NCBI GenBank assembly: GCA_029817715.1
Contig: JARUPY010000606.1
Location: 6,386,001-6,450,000, forward strand
Length of the DNA: 64,000 nt
Reading direction: 5' to 3'
Origin: Melastoma dodecandrum
Taxonomy: Eukaryota; Streptophyta; Magnoliopsida; Myrtales; Melastomataceae
Each line of letters opens with the position of its first letter. Position 1 is the stretch's first letter. A program made the translations under genes and the position numbers. This document shows, piece by piece, positions 1 through 14,553 of the stretch. The notes below the pieces were generated by a model. It saw only the letters and a list, made by a program, of their open reading frames with translations, was not told the origin of the DNA and searched no databases.

Positions 1-106
1 GAGAACTCATTGAATGGGGTTGCAAATTCTGTTGAAAAAGTTAGTCGGTAACAGCCAATAGAGTTGAAATCAAGCAAGGAAGCAAAGGACCTTGTTCTGC
101 ACTCAC

Positions 107-611
107 CGGGCAGTTTTGTCGATGCTCCTGTGATAGACGATGCAGAACTTGAGAGCCACACAAGTTGCAGAAAACAAGAGAATTGCCGACAGTGCATCCA
201 CTGCAATGATTTGAACATTCTGATAGTGGACCTTGCCAAGTGCATCCACTTCTGTGATAGAGACAATGCACGAATATCTTTCCAATAGTCGCCGCGAGTT
301 CTTTGTTTGACTCCATAAGCAGCTGATGCAAAAAATTTCAAATCATTTTACCAGAAATTGCTGACACCATCTTAATATGACACATAGAGATAACAGATGC
401 GGACCTTTGAATTTTCCACTGTTACAACATGGCCATCACAAGGGCACGCATGGGTGTGGCTGGCAATGTATGCCAGACAGGGTCGACAGAACAGGTGCAT
501 ACACGGTGCTTGCACAGCTTCTCCTGGATATACAAGGGAACGACAAAACGGACAGAAGAATTCCTGAGGAAGCAACTGTATGTTGATGACACATTCATTA
601 TCGAATCCCAT
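107..611 (-). CDS. RING finger / TRAF-type zinc finger protein, 5' coding exons (partial)
   Basis: Two coding exons are visible: 405..611 starts with ATG (MGFDNECVINIQ) and ends AAG|gt; 107..322 follows in phase 0 and ends CCG|gtgagt. The rest lies beyond the left edge. Residues about 19-60 hold a RING-type pattern (CPFC, then CMHLFCRPCL, then CPCDG). Exon 2 holds a Cys/His cluster (CLYHRSGC, CSNHCSGC, CNLCG) resembling TRAF-type zinc fingers. Such proteins are usually E3 ubiquitin ligases, so that role is inferred from family, not shown here. The purine-rich DNA up to about 2.5 kb may hold 5' UTR exons. Family membership is fairly safe; the exact subfamily is not. Confidence 0.72.
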
Positions 612-3600
612 GCTGAATTACAAGTTCAGAAAATTTCTCCAAGCATTAAACCTGCTAAAGAAAAGCAGGTTAAACAGATGCCTATACGGAAAAAAAAAAC
701 CAAAGATAGGAAACAACAATTGAATTAGACTAGGAATTAAATGATTCCACGAGTGTAGGCAGAAACGGCAAACCTTGCGTTAGCACAAAAATAAAACCTA
801 GAACATTCAGCGCAAACATCATGCTCAAGAGCCAAGAGTTGCAGCAGGTGACAAATCGGAGTAACATAGGATTGAATTTTATCAGTGAAAGTTGTTTCTA
901 ATGTGATACGAAATGGATAAGACCTCAACAAGAGAGAAGTTGGCATGACAGTAATGCAAAAATGATCGTAAAAAATGGAAGCACTTCAATCTTTCCCATA
1001 AGTTATTCACAAAGATTTGATTTTTTTTTATGAATCGCAACATGAAATTACTGTCAGTGAAGAAGATTTTCTCATTCCCTAGAGAAATGAATACAGTAGT
1101 AACCTGGTACTTAGTTTCCGGTGAAAGAATTGAAAATGGAATATATAATCAGTACATCCCATTACAAAGAAAAACGTACACAATGAAATTTGTCCAAGTT
1201 ATGCAAATGAACCTTTGATGTTGAACAACTGGCACTATAGATAAAACATTAACGCTGCCAAAGAAGGCGAAATAGTAAAAACACCATTCATTATTATGTC
1301 CGTTTCCCTGCCCAAAAAAAAGTAAATATGAGAAAAATGAAGCCAAATGTAGCTCATACTAACAGGCCATCTCGGTCATCCCAATTCATTCAACACATAG
1401 TGAGAACAACTACATGTTGATCAGCACTCAGATTGTTTAGATACACCATATTTGTCTTGATATGGTAATTTTTTTTTGTTTTCGGAACGTCTGAATAGAC
1501 AGGCAGCTGGCAAGATTCCTATACAGCATTGAAAAGAAAATTTTCTGGGATTATCTGAGATCGAATTAAAAGCTTTTGATTCATTGTAAGATCGAATTGA
1601 AAAATCTTTTAGTGAAGCCTGCAAAGTCAAACACTGAAAAAGGCGGAGGTAAGGACAATGTCGGAGGGAGTGTAAACATGAGATGTTCATGAGCAACCCG
1701 TAAATGGCGCGAAAAAAAACGAAAAGAAAAGAAATCACATGCTAATCAATGAAGTATATCACCGTCAACGGGAACAAACCAACTAACAAACTGAAAAAAA
1801 ACAGCAGAAGAAGCACGAATGTGGAAACGGTACAAATCCAAGGAGATTAACGGACAAAAATTTAGATCCGAACAAAAGTCAAACAGAATGGTCACGGGCA
1901 GTTTGGCAGCAGAAAAGGTAAGTCGTTTAGGCGCGAAAAAAAAGAAACAGGAAACCAAGCAAAGCACCAAGCTTGGTGAGCACCTTCGAAAACAAAGCAC
2001 CTATTACATCAAATCAAAATACTAAAGCCAATGGCAAAACACAACACATGCGAACCAGGACACCTCGGCATCAATCATCGTGCAAGAAAAACGATTTCGA
2101 TCATAAAATCCCAAAGATCTACTGTTGATAAACTCCTCGCAGGACCTAGAACCGATCAAGAACAATCGAAACAACATGCCGAAGCAACAGATCACCGGAA
2201 GCAAATGTAACAGAAGATCGAACGCACGTTCAAGAAATCACCCCTTAGCCCGAACCCAAGAAGGATCGGAGGATCACACGCGATCTTTCCGCCTCGGCGT
2301 CCTGCAAACAATCCAGCCAAACACAAGAAGGAGAAAAAGGAACCAAGGATTAAGTCGGGGAAGGCGTAAAAACCAAAAACAAGAAGGATCGATCGGAAGA
2401 AACGAACACTCGGGCGACGAAACGGCAGGAAGCAACTGTCGTCGGTGGGAGGAGCGACGCCGCAGAGATGACGTCTGCGGAGCAAACAGAGTGGAGTGAC
2501 AGAGTGTGTAAAGGGGAAGGTAGAGTGAACGAGACGTTTGTCAAAGAACCGCCACAAAACGACAAAGCGCGCGAGACATAGAACAAGGGGTGTAAAAAAA
2601 TTATTTCTTTTTTGACCTTTGGAGGTGCGGCCCGTAGACGTTCTTTTATTCCATTTGGTCGGGGCTTGAATTGGACCACCACCGCGACCATAACCATGAC
2701 ACGGTCCGAAAAGTCTAGTACTTTTTCGAGTTTGTTTGGCTAGTCTATAAAAAATTTAACGGTTTTTAGTTTTAAAATTTACTGACTAATACTTTAAATT
2801 TCAATATAGAAGAAAATCGATCTACCGCTTTTCAAATTTAAAAATAGAAAAATTGTTCTTTCAAATATCAATTTTCTTAAGGCACAAAATCAACCTTACA
2901 AAGGTCAATTTTAGAGCATTAGCCAATAAATTTTGAACTAAGTACTCTAATTCGCAAATTTTTTGCTGACCAACATTATTAAGAAATAAAACTCGTCTTC
3001 TTTTTTAAGGTTGTCGGATCAAAAGTATAATAAAAAATATCGCTGGCTTCAAAAAAATACGATTTTAATTTATAAAAATCTCTAAATATCGTTTAACCGC
3101 GCATCTTTATTTATAAAGAATTTGCGGTTCCTGCATCGTGGGGAGAACTGAGTAATAACATGAATGAGAATCACGCTTCTAACCCTCAACTTAGTGTCTC
3201 ATTGTAGCATTAGTACACAAGGATAAATCTTTTATAAGTACAGGGGTAAGGTTTACATCCTTGTCCGTGTCAAATACGTGGTTCCCAACCTTGTCTTTGT
3301 ACAATTACACCTAAAGTGAAGTTGGAAGTTGCGTCTTATTTATAAATTGGATAGTGTAGTTCTCTACCGAGGTGGGTATTTTAGTAAAATCGAACCGTAT
3401 TTTATAATTGTTTTTAAAAACTATATCATAAAAATTCTTTTGATATCGATTCATATTTCATCTTCACGTAAGAACATCATCCAAAGAAACATGATCAAAT
3501 ATTTGGCATTTGGCAAGCAAAGGGGTAATAACAATGAGCCAAACAAAGAAAATTAAATGCCCACTCCCTTCTTTTTTAACTAGGATTCCGTTTTGAGTAA

Positions 3601-4495
3601 CGTCATAATAACCTGGGGTTCTCTCTTTCTTAAGTGGGCGGGACTTTACAGTATCAACACATCTTTTCATTTCTTGGCTGTCATGTCATGTAATTTCGTA
3701 ACGTCAGTAAAAGACAAAAAATAATAATTAGATGATCAATCATAGGGAAAGGGAAAAGAAGGCATATTCCAATTCTAAGGATACCACGAGAAAAGAAACA
3801 ACGCATGATCCTCTCCTGGCAAACCTCCTTTTTAAACACTACTTACCAATTCCATCTTTTGGGATCCCCCCGACGCCTCAGCATCCGATCCCCCTCTCCT
3901 TTTGGGATTCTCTAATTTGTTCGATCAGAAGCCCCCCCCACAACCCACCACACAATTTGCTCATCACATCACAATTCACCATTCCTCCTCAAAGACAGAG
4001 ACAGAGACAACCTCGTACCTCCCCACCCCGATCTCGTTTCCCTTTTTTAACTCTTAATAATTACAATTACTCGCCCGATTTCTATTTTTTTTCTTTGTTT
4101 AAAAAAAGTAAACACATAAATAAACCAGGCATCCCCATTCATTTGGCTTTCGCTTTCCCCCCTGGAGGTAGGAAGGCTGGTCCCCTGGCCTCCTCCTCCG
4201 ACCCACCTGCCAATCAACTGGAAAGATCCAAACTTCTGATCTTTCGTCCCCTGGTATTTTCTGGGTGTCGTTCAGATTTTCGTGGGTGGTCGTTTCCGGG
4301 CAATGGCTAGGGGGCGATTCTCTTCCTTGGTCTTGAATGTTGATATGATGTTTCTGGGTGTTTGCAGGGATTTTGCTCTGTTGTTGTCGATTTTTGCGGG
4401 GACTACTACCCTGGGGAGGGCCCGGCGTTTCTCTTATCCCTTTCCAGAAGGATTCATTTTCGTTGGGGGGGTTTTCGTCCCCCCCACTCACTCAG
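612..4495. other. Intergenic: probable 5' region of the RING gene, then AT-rich spacer and NIPA leader
   Basis: No conserved protein is recognised on either strand. From about 600 to 2500 the sequence is A/G-rich on the plus strand (C/T-rich in the sense of the leftward gene), fitting an unspliced 5' UTR or intron. From 2.7 to 3.7 kb it is strongly AT-rich. From about 3.8 to 4.49 kb it is C/T-rich and probably holds the promoter and leader of the magnesium transporter. The longer open frames here are low-complexity and were not called. Confidence 0.5.
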
Positions 4496-6407
4496 ATGGG
4501 GATGTCCGACGACAACATCAGGGGGCTTATCCTGGCCCTTTCGTCCAGCGTCTTCATTGGCTCCAGCTTCATCATCAAGAAGAAAGGTCTCAAGAAGGCT
4601 GGCACGACTGGAATCAGGGCAGGTTGTTTTTGTTGATTGCTTGTGACGATGGTTATGACAATGTGTTTTTTGGATTGATTTGGAGAATGAATTGGCAATC
4701 ATTTTTTGGGTTGACTGGATTTCTTATTAATTTTTTCCTTGACAGGTTCCGGGGGATTTTCCTACTTGTATGAGCCATGGTGGTGGACTGGGATGGTTAC
4801 CAGTGAGTTTTTCATTTATTTAGTAATGTTGTCGTGAGGAAGGACTTTGATGGTGGACCTTTTCGGTGCATGTCCAATAAAATCGAGAGGCAGATAGCCT
4901 GTGTTTGTGGCTGCTGGGTCCCATCCTCTTGTTTTTGTATTGCATCCGATTGTGTTCGACCGCAGATAAAATTTTTCTTGGGTGGTCTTTTTCGCAGTGA
5001 TACTTGGGGAGATTGCGAATTTTGCTGCTTATGCATACGCGCCTGCGATTCTTGTTACTCCCCTGGGGGCTCTGAGTATTATTTTCAGGTGAAGCCCTCT
5101 CTGTTACTGTTGAATTTTGGATTGAATGGCATGATATGCGGAGTAAATGTGATTTGTGTTGTTGATATGTCTGCCGCTGTCTAGTTGCGTTTAATATTAA
5201 CAGAAGGGTTACATGACATAAATGCAGCGCAGTACTTGCCCACTATATTCTCGAGGAGAAGTTGCATGAGTTTGGTGTTCTAGGATGCATACTCTGTGTT
5301 GTTGGCTCTACAAGCATTGTGCTGCATGCTCCAAGAGAGAGGGACATCGAGTCCGTTAAACAAGTGTGGCAGCTTGCTACCCAGTCGGGTAATTTATCAT
5401 GAGATTTATGTTTCGGGCAAGCTACTATCTCTCGTGTCTGATCCGTTTGTTTTCTTATTGCAAAAGCAGCAAGCAGTGTTGAGATCAACTGACTGTTTGA
5501 TCTTCTTCTGACAATAGGTTTTATCGTCTACTCTTGCATGGTTGTAACCATGGTTTTCATTCTCATTTTCCGAGTCGTGCCACGATATGGACAGACCCAC
5601 ATGGTGGTATATATCGGAGTCTGCTCTCTCATGGGTTCTCTCACAGTGGGTTTTACCTCATCCGTTTCATCCTTCTTTTTAGTATTCCGATGCACTTATC
5701 GCATGATCAGAGCATGATGCCCATATCATTTTATCGTTTTGCAGGTGATGAGTGTAAAAGCAGTGGGCATCGCCATCAAACTCACGTTGTCGGGAATGAA
5801 TCAATTCATGTACTTCGAGACATGGGTCTTCATTATCATCGTCATAGTTTTCTGTCTCACACAGATCAACTACTTGAACAAGGTAATCTTCTGTCCTTAC
5901 GCCGAGAAACTACCTGAATCTATTCAGGTGGATTCATGGTCTGATGCTTCAGAGCTACTGCCGTTTCACCTCCTTACCTGAAAGTAGGCAATAATCGTCT
6001 CTTTATGTTACATCACCCCCCGACGGCATGCTAATCTTTAACTTCTCTGCAGGCTCTAGACACATTCAACACCGCAGTTGTGTCCCCAGTATACTATGTG
6101 ATGTTCACAACCTTCACCATCCTGGCCAGCATGATCATGTTCAAGGTAAGCTGAAGCAATTCTGCATTCTGGCATTATTTCCGGCAGTTTTCCCCCGCAT
6201 GATAAAACTCAGGACTCGTCCGATATACATACAATGCAGGACTGGGACTCGCAAAATGCTTCACAGATCGTGACCCAGCTCTGCGGCTTCATCACGATCG
6301 TATCGGGGACGTTCCTTCTGCTCAAAACAAAGGACATGGGCGACGAAACGAAAGTCGAAAGTCCCGTCTTTAGCCCCAAGAGGGACCCTAACTCGTGCCC
6401 CGCATAG
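4496..6407 (+). CDS. NIPA-type magnesium transporter, 8 exons, 320 aa
   Basis: Exons 4496-4622, 4746-4802, 4998-5088, 5228-5388, 5518-5645, 5745-5882, 6053-6145 and 6240-6407 join in frame with GT-AG borders and give 320 residues, the normal length for plant NIPA proteins. The start [18 protein letters not shown] matches the family N-terminus. Family landmarks follow in order: [81 protein letters not shown]. About nine hydrophobic segments indicate an integral membrane protein. NIPA family members are reported or predicted Mg2+ transporters; substrate and membrane are inferred here. The tail is hydrophilic and ends DPNSCPA. No lesion seen. Confidence 0.93.
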
Positions 6408-7250
6408 CCGGGGAGGAAACACCAGAGGCGTCGGTGCTTCATTGTCCTCGCAGGAATCCCCGATCACGTCGGGAGAATGCGATACAACAGGCAGGCAGAC
6501 AGGCGAGAAAACCTGTTTTTGTTAACACAGAGCCCAGATGCATCTTCAGTAAACGGAAAAGAAAAAAGAAAGAAAGAAAGAAAAAGGAAGAAAGAAACGC
6601 AAGAGAAGACAATTAAAAAAGGAAAGCAATGACGGGGGAGTTGGTTGTCCGTTAGTTTGGAGATAGGAAATAACTTTAACCGGACTCAAATTTTTAATTG
6701 AGGAATATGTTTTCTATTTCTTTTTATTATTTTTTGTCATTGGACAGCAGGGCTACGGGGGATGTGCATAGGATCTCTTTCGATTGCGAAACTCATTCTT
6801 TTCTTTTAGTATAAAATTCTTCTTATTTGAGATGCTTGCCTTTATATTAATTTTTATTTTTTAATATAATCACCTTCTTTTAAAGTCATGTGAAATCCCA
6901 TAAATCTGTAGTGTCAATTGTTTAATAAGCACAAAGATGATATTTTAAAGGAGATTGGAGATACTAAGTATTTAAGGCGGTGATTTATTTACGGTATGTT
7001 TAAGCGATTATCATTTTAATGAAATAAATTTTTAACGTTAAAAAGCAAAAATAAGTAATTAAAGTTATCTTAATATAATACTCAAAGTAATTTATATTTA
7101 GAAGTTTAAGAGATTATTCATTTACCAGAATTTAATAAATTAATTGCCAAATACTTTTATATAACCATAAAAAAGCGACTAGAACCGCAAAATATTTCAA
7201 TCATAATTTTTACTGACTATTAAAATATTATTAAATTCGGGGACAATCGG
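6408..7250. other. Intergenic AT-rich spacer with NIPA 3' UTR
   Basis: The first 250 bases are probably the 3' UTR of the transporter (purine-rich GAAA repeats near 6560-6600). The rest to 7.25 kb is very AT-rich. No gene, tRNA or clear repeat was recognised. Confidence 0.5.
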
Positions 7251-7331
7251 CTGGCTATAAAGAAGCCACGCACAAATAGGCCCAATAAAAGACGGCTCAC
7301 TCAAGCCCTAACAACTAGACCTAGGGTTTTG
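7251..7331 (+). promoter_or_regulatory. eS4 promoter: TATA box, site II element, telo-box
   Basis: TATAAA lies at 7256-7261, GGCCCA (site II, TGGGCC on the other strand) at 7279-7284, and TAGGGTTTT (telo-box, AAAACCCTA on the other strand) at 7322-7330, 85-160 bases upstream of the eS4 start codon. Site II plus telo-box is a known combination in plant ribosomal protein and other proliferation-linked promoters, so co-regulation with other ribosomal genes is the natural inference. The transcription start has not been located. Confidence 0.6.
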
Positions 7332-7415
7332 GAAGCACCCGCAGCCGCCGGAACCAGAAACAGTTCTTCTCGAGGGCCAGCCTCCTCCCCACCCCCCCAC
7401 ACAGCGCTCCTTACA

Positions 7416-9295
<1,880 letters not shown>

Positions 9296-10742
9296 ACTTG
9301 AAAGCAATCTCGTGTCCCCCCCCTGGGTTATGTCTTTTGATTGTGTCCGATATTCATTGTTTGATTAGCCTTCAAAAAGGATCGAGATAATCGTGCGGGC
9401 ACCGTTTTGGGGAAATCATATTTAACTTTTTGGTGCTAATTAGTTTTGGACCGACGGTTCTAGTTTAAATCGGAAAATGATGCCGTCTTGTTTGTTATTG
9501 TGAAATGATGATCCCTTGGCCGGAGCGTTGTGCCGGTCCGATCACGCAGCTTGAACAATGCTGCGGTGATTCAGCCAGCGTCGTTTCGTTCAGGGGTTTC
9601 AGATGTTACCGTTTTTTTTTTTTACGACAGAAAAAAATCGAGTTTGCCTTTCCCTCTCTCTCTCTCTCTCCCTCGGTGTTACTTTGTTTGCCCTCGGCGA
9701 CTAAGACGACCAATCAGCGCTAGTCAAGTCTCTAGAGAGAGGAAATGGAAATCACCGATTCCTCCATCCCCCGACACCCTTGATCCTCTCTCTCTTTCTC
9801 TCTTGGAGTTCTTTAGACAGTCTTTCTGAGAGAGAGAGGGGTGATGCTTGAGGCCATGCCTTGGGTGGTTTAGGCTTTTGGTTTGGTTCCGATTATTTTT
9901 TTTTTGTGGTTTTTCTTTCTTAGTCCAGTTCTGTTGCTTTATTTGATGATGGTTTCAGTTCAGAAGCGGAAACAAGTGTGATGTTCCCCGTCCACCATCC
10001 CCTCCAGAGCATTAAGTGGTGGAGTAGATGTGTCATGCTAATCAGAATTAGGTGACTTAGTAGTACTATTTATATATGGAAAAGACGGTGAACTTGAGTC
10101 TTGCATTTGCGTATTCGAGTAGGAGTTTTGGTATTCTGAATTTATTAACAGAGCAAGTGTCTTGGTATTCTATCTTTCTCTACCAGAACTGCCCTTGAAT
10201 TAGGGGGGGGGTGGGGTTTTGTTTCTTCTTGTCCTTTTTAATAGCATTGAAAGGATGAATATTAGTTCAACTGGGGATTTCCCGGATTATTAAAGTAACG
10301 AGGGCTATCGCTTTTTGTTTTTCTGATGGATTAGGATTTTATTCCAATATTGTCACGGTACATTAGAGTTGCCTGCCGGCCGTTGTGAACATGAGGTCAC
10401 TTTGCGGATCACTTTTGCTTCTCCAAATGCTGCCCTCCTTCGAGTTTGTGACTTCTCATTGTTCCTAGTTTATATATTGAGTTGTGGTTGAGATGCTAGA
10501 AAGCGTGTAATCTATCAACTGACCAACTGTTGCTCCATAGCCTGCTCATCTCGATTTGTTTTACCATTTAACTTTTGTTGATTTATTGAAGTGTCTTTGC
10601 TCGTGGTCATGCAGTGTTGATTTGTCTTTTTTTTTTTTTGCAAATTGTGGTGATGTCTTTTCATCTTATTGTTTTGATCCAGGTCTCTTTGATAATCTAG
10701 TCAGTGACTAAATCATTGTCATTAGGCTGTGGCAATTAAAGC
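9296..10742 (+). other. eS4 3' UTR, then promoter and likely 5' UTR intron of the ceramidase gene
   Basis: The eS4 3' UTR occupies roughly the first 200 bases. A pyrimidine-rich stretch with CT dinucleotide runs (about 9654-9670 and 9788-9806) looks like a transcribed leader. The stretch just before 10743 has the T-rich look of an intron 3' end, with a possible acceptor in gatccag near 10682. A leader intron is therefore likely. No other gene is seen. Confidence 0.45.
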
Positions 10743-11971
10743 ATGGAAGATGGATTGTCGAGCTTATGGGGTCCGGTTACATCAACAGACTGGTGCGAGA
10801 AAAATTATGTGCACACATCATATGTTGCAGAATTTTTCAACACTATATCAAAGGTCCCGTGCATAATATTGGCTCTCTTTGGCCTCGTCAATGCTGTGAG
10901 CCAACACTTTGAGAAGAGGTTTAGCGTTCTTCACTTGTCTAATATGACACTAGCTATCGGAAGCATGCTATATCACGCCACTTTACAGCGGGTGTAAGTC
11001 AATGTCAGCAACTTCATTCCTGTGCATGTTTCAATTTGTGGCCTTTTACGCCTTTTGAGTTTCATTTCGTCACCAGAATATATCTAGACAATAATTCAAT
11101 GTCTGAGATTTATGCGTTATTTCTCCGGAGCAATTTCTCAGTCGTGTATCCTCTTTCCATGTGAAGTTGAGTGATTCCATTGATATAACTCTACCAATAC
11201 ATTGACAATGTGAAAGGCTTGTCGTCCTTACAAACTCCTGTATTCCTGTGGGATAAGAGTGAGTAGGTGAGTATGCTAGGGTCTTATTGGAGTTACTTTC
11301 TTGATCACGATCAATTGATGTGGAAGATCTTGTTCGGGACTATTGATTTTTGGGTCTATTCTTTTCACCTTATTCATAATATAGGACCTAAGGGATTGTG
11401 AACCATTGTCCACTGTTCTGGTTATCTTATTGTTTTCATTGTGATCTTGTGAAGCAGTCAACAGCAAGGAGATGAAACACCAATGGTTTGGGAAATGCTT
11501 TTATACATCTACATCCTTCATTCACCCGACTGGCACTACCGAAGCACGATGCCAATGTTTCTGTTTATTTATGGCGCTGGATTCGCTGTTCTCCATTCGC
11601 TGGTGCGTTTCGGTGTTGGTTTCAAATTTCACTACGCGATACTGTGTCTCCTCTGCATCCCTAGGATGTACAAGTACTACATCTACACGGAAGAGAAATC
11701 AGCGAAACGCCTCGCGAATTTATACGTGGCAACGATAGTTCTGGACAGTTCCTGTTGGCTTTTCGATAAATTGCTCTGCAGGAAAGTCTCGTTGTGGAGT
11801 ATCAATCCACAGGGTCATGCTTTGTGGCATGTCCTGATGGGCTTGAACTCGTACTTCGCAAACACTTTCTTGATGTTTTGTCGGGCCAAGCAACTAGGTT
11901 GGAATCCAAAGGTCGTTCTCTTCGCGGGAGTGCTTCCCTACGTGAAGACCCAGAAGCCAAAAACAAGATGA
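10743..11971 (+). CDS. Alkaline ceramidase (ACER / phytoceramidase family), 2 exons, 254 aa
   Basis: Exons 10743-10993 and 11458-11971 join in phase (CGG GT|gtaagt ... gcag|TCAACAG) and give 254 residues, the usual family length. Family landmarks are DWCEKNY near the N-terminus, SMLYHATLQRVQQQGDETPM across the splice, DWHYRSTMP in the middle, and HALWHVLMG near the C-terminus. In the ACER fold the zinc is held by one His in the YHA motif and two in the HxxxH motif, with Ser and Asp also at the site. All of these are present here (Ser and His of SMLYH, Asp of DETP, HALWH). Several hydrophobic segments indicate an ER/Golgi membrane enzyme that hydrolyses (phyto)ceramide to a sphingoid base and fatty acid. 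Confidence 0.93.
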
Positions 11972-13225
11972 CAGATGGTATGGACGACGATGCCGCCGCC
12001 GCCGAGCAAGAGGTAATAGAAGCAATCATGTTTTAACAAGTAGATAGCAGGAAGTAGTTATTCTTTAGCATCATGTTGTCATGTAAATTGGTACTCGATT
12101 GAGGTAAATGCATTTGTTTAAGCTATTACCAAGATTCCAATGATCCAACATTTTATATGACAGCGTCATCTGCTAGTTCCTGTGTTATGCAATGGTTTTG
12201 GGAGAGGAATAAGATGTGGGATAAATTTCAAAATGGGACTGCCACCCATATCTCTTGCTCTGATTGATTGTGTCTCCCTCCAGTTTTGTCTAGTTAACTT
12301 TAAAACCCATTGCTCATTGTCTGGCAAGATTTCCATTTGAGCGATTCTCTTAATTACGTTAAGGCGTTGAGGAAGTTAGTGCGAATTCGTTTGGCCGCAT
12401 AGGGCTCATTTCACTGAAGAAGAGGAGGAGGGCTCTTTTCACACGGCACTTCTCTCGCAAATCGATTTTCTCACCGTCTCGTCTTCTTCAGCATAAGCGA
12501 TCTCATGATTCAAGGGACTGTGCTCAATCTCTTCAGTTCGGAGGACGACAACTATTTCATGTCTCAATCGATCTATAGATCTTTGATGGGGAACAAGATT
12601 TCTTTTATCGATATGGAAGTTCCAATCCATGCCAATCTAACAAAGAAAAACCAAACGCAAGTGGGTGACATCGAATTTTCCTTAATGGTAAGGAATCCGT
12701 CCAACAGATTTGAGGTACTTCATTCTTTCCACGTACTCCTGATCATCATTGCACCGCTGCAAGGCAATTCATGCACGGCAGCGGGATGTGATGCTGGTGT
12801 TTGAGAACGCGATGCTCTTCAATGATGCCGATACCGTCTATATTACAGAAAGTAACTCATTATAGACTTATTCTCGCAAAGAAATTCATGGTCTAGCCGT
12901 TCGTTGTTCATTTGTTTTCTTCCCGTGTATTTCGGGCTCTCAAGATAAAAGAGGTCGCCCAGAATATTTCATGTGCTCAAGTCCGACCCCGATCACTTCC
13001 AGGAGAAAGTTCTTTGGCTCAAAACGGGTCTAACCCAAGAAGTGTACCAAGGCTAATGTGAGACAACGAGATCCCAAAGTGAGAGATGAAGGAACTGCTG
13101 GACGTAAGAGGCCGGAAGCAGGTTTTCAACTGCCTGATTCCGTTTGACCCAAGCATACATCGCGAGCTCGTCTGCTGAATAAAGCCATATGTCTGCAGGC
13201 ATGGCAAAAATCCAGAGCTCCGTCA
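11972..13225. other. Intergenic: ceramidase 3' UTR, then unrecognised open frame 12505-12804
   Basis: The 3' UTR of the ceramidase probably ends by about 12.2 kb. An open frame at 12505-12804 (+) begins MIQGTVLNLFSSEDDNYF and contains IEFSLMVRNPSNRF. I do not recognise it, and no splice-linked continuation was convincing. It may be part of the same decayed locus as 13226-13900. Confidence that it is coding is low. Confidence 0.25.
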
Positions 13226-13973
13226 ATGCAAAGTTGCTATACCTACTACGACAGTGAGAAGAGTTCGAGTGGAACGGAGAATGGGCAGATGCCTGAACAC
13301 GGCTTTCATGGCAGGAGTCTATCGAATCTTCCAACTTTACTGGCACTGAGACCTGAACACCTCTGGGGTAATCAAGCGAATCTGCCGATTTCAAACTTCG
13401 CAAATGTGAATCCTCAGGGTTCGAACTTTCCAGATCAGAACATATCTGCACACAATGGCATTGGAGATGAAATGAGTTTTCCAACAGTGAACTCCTCGAG
13501 GACAAACATCCATAATCACCCTGGAGGGCAAATGAATCAGCTGGATCTGTACCTCTTGCCACCTGTCATGGGAGGCGAAAATCAGGGGGTCTCCCAGCAC
13601 TCGAACTTGTCTGGACTTGTCAGTCAGATCAGCGGCAATCGGATGAATACTTCAAGTCCAAACGAGGAGCTACATTGCAGTGCTACCAAAGAACAGCACA
13701 AAAGAGGATTATTACTTGCCAGAAGGATTGCCCAGACAACGTTCCAAAGAAGGATCCGGCTCCTCAAGACCGATGATGCCTCCGCTTATGGACAAACCTG
13801 CTAACTCCGGCCTTTCCATCGACAATGAAGTTGGCAACCAAGGAGCAATCAGTTGGTTGGATTGGCAACCAAGGAGCAATCAGTTGGTTGGATTATGTGA
13901 ACATGGATAGCCCAAATTCACGTGATGCGGGAGGAAGTAGCAGCCATGCCGTCAAAGACATATCATACCCCCT
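13226..13973 (+). pseudogene. Decayed gene remnant, possibly the C-terminal part of a NAC-type protein
   Basis: A 192-residue open frame (13226-13804) is Ser/Asn/Gln-rich and ends near ARRIAQTTFQRRIRLLKTDD. The RRIRL-type motif occurs in the tails of some NAC transcription factors, but no NAC DNA-binding domain is present upstream, so the assignment is tentative. A second frame overlapping the end (about 13680-13910) appears to carry the continuation. A 31-base tandem duplication (13831-13861 and 13862-13892) inside that frame adds a non-multiple of three. It changes the downstream reading and brings an early stop. Together these suggest a truncated, frameshifted remnant. Confidence 0.33.
13831..13892. 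repeat. 31-bp perfect tandem duplication
   Basis: The 31-base unit beginning TTGGCAACCAAGGAGCAATC occurs twice head to tail with no difference. The copy number of two and full identity suggest a recent slippage or end-joining event. Confidence 0.9.
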
Positions 13974-14553
13974 GAGATCTTTAGCCGTCCGGTGATATTA
14001 GAAGAGCCCCAGCAGCAGGAGTCCGGCCCCAGGGAGGCTGTCCAGACATCGCAACCACGGTCAAGGCAGATCATCAAATGAACAGGAGACCGAATAGCAG
14101 ATCCAGAATCGCAAGGGCAAGGGAAAAGTGGGTTACTGATGCGGTCCAAGGGGCCTCTCAACAATCTCAGTAGACATCTATTTCCATGCGCAACATTCGA
14201 CTCAATACATGTATTGTGTGATGAGTATGATCCATCATGCAGGAACTGATATTTCACGAGACAATTCAGGTCTGGACCTGATCATGCACGAAGGTAAACA
14301 ATCTGCAACTTAATAATGGTCTTATACACAAAACTGCAATCCAAACGATGTTTAATCCTCTCAGTCAAGCCAAAAGCACTGAACACAAATATTTAAGGGG
14401 ATGGCAGCATTAGATGATCTATGAGAGATGTTGAGAATATACAATTAATGCTACAAGACTTAAAAGAATGAAACAAATATAGAGACCGTCCTGGACGCGA
14501 GGAGATTCAAAAGAGAGGGAGCTCAGTGTGTGTTTAAAGAATGTTGATGGCTC
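13974..14553. other. Spacer and 3' UTR of the EFR3-like gene
   Basis: No coding sequence recognised. The part adjoining 14554 is probably the 3' UTR of the leftward EFR3-like gene. Confidence 0.4.

Noticed and set aside
2125..2697. Overlapping 115-124 residue frames on both strands
   Set aside because: Arg- and Lys-rich or Ser/Leu/Phe-rich shadows of a purine-biased stretch; no family signal and no codon bias.
3732..4310. 192-residue open frame upstream of the NIPA gene
   Set aside because: Low-complexity Pro/Ser/Arg-rich translation of a C/T-rich leader; no conserved motifs.
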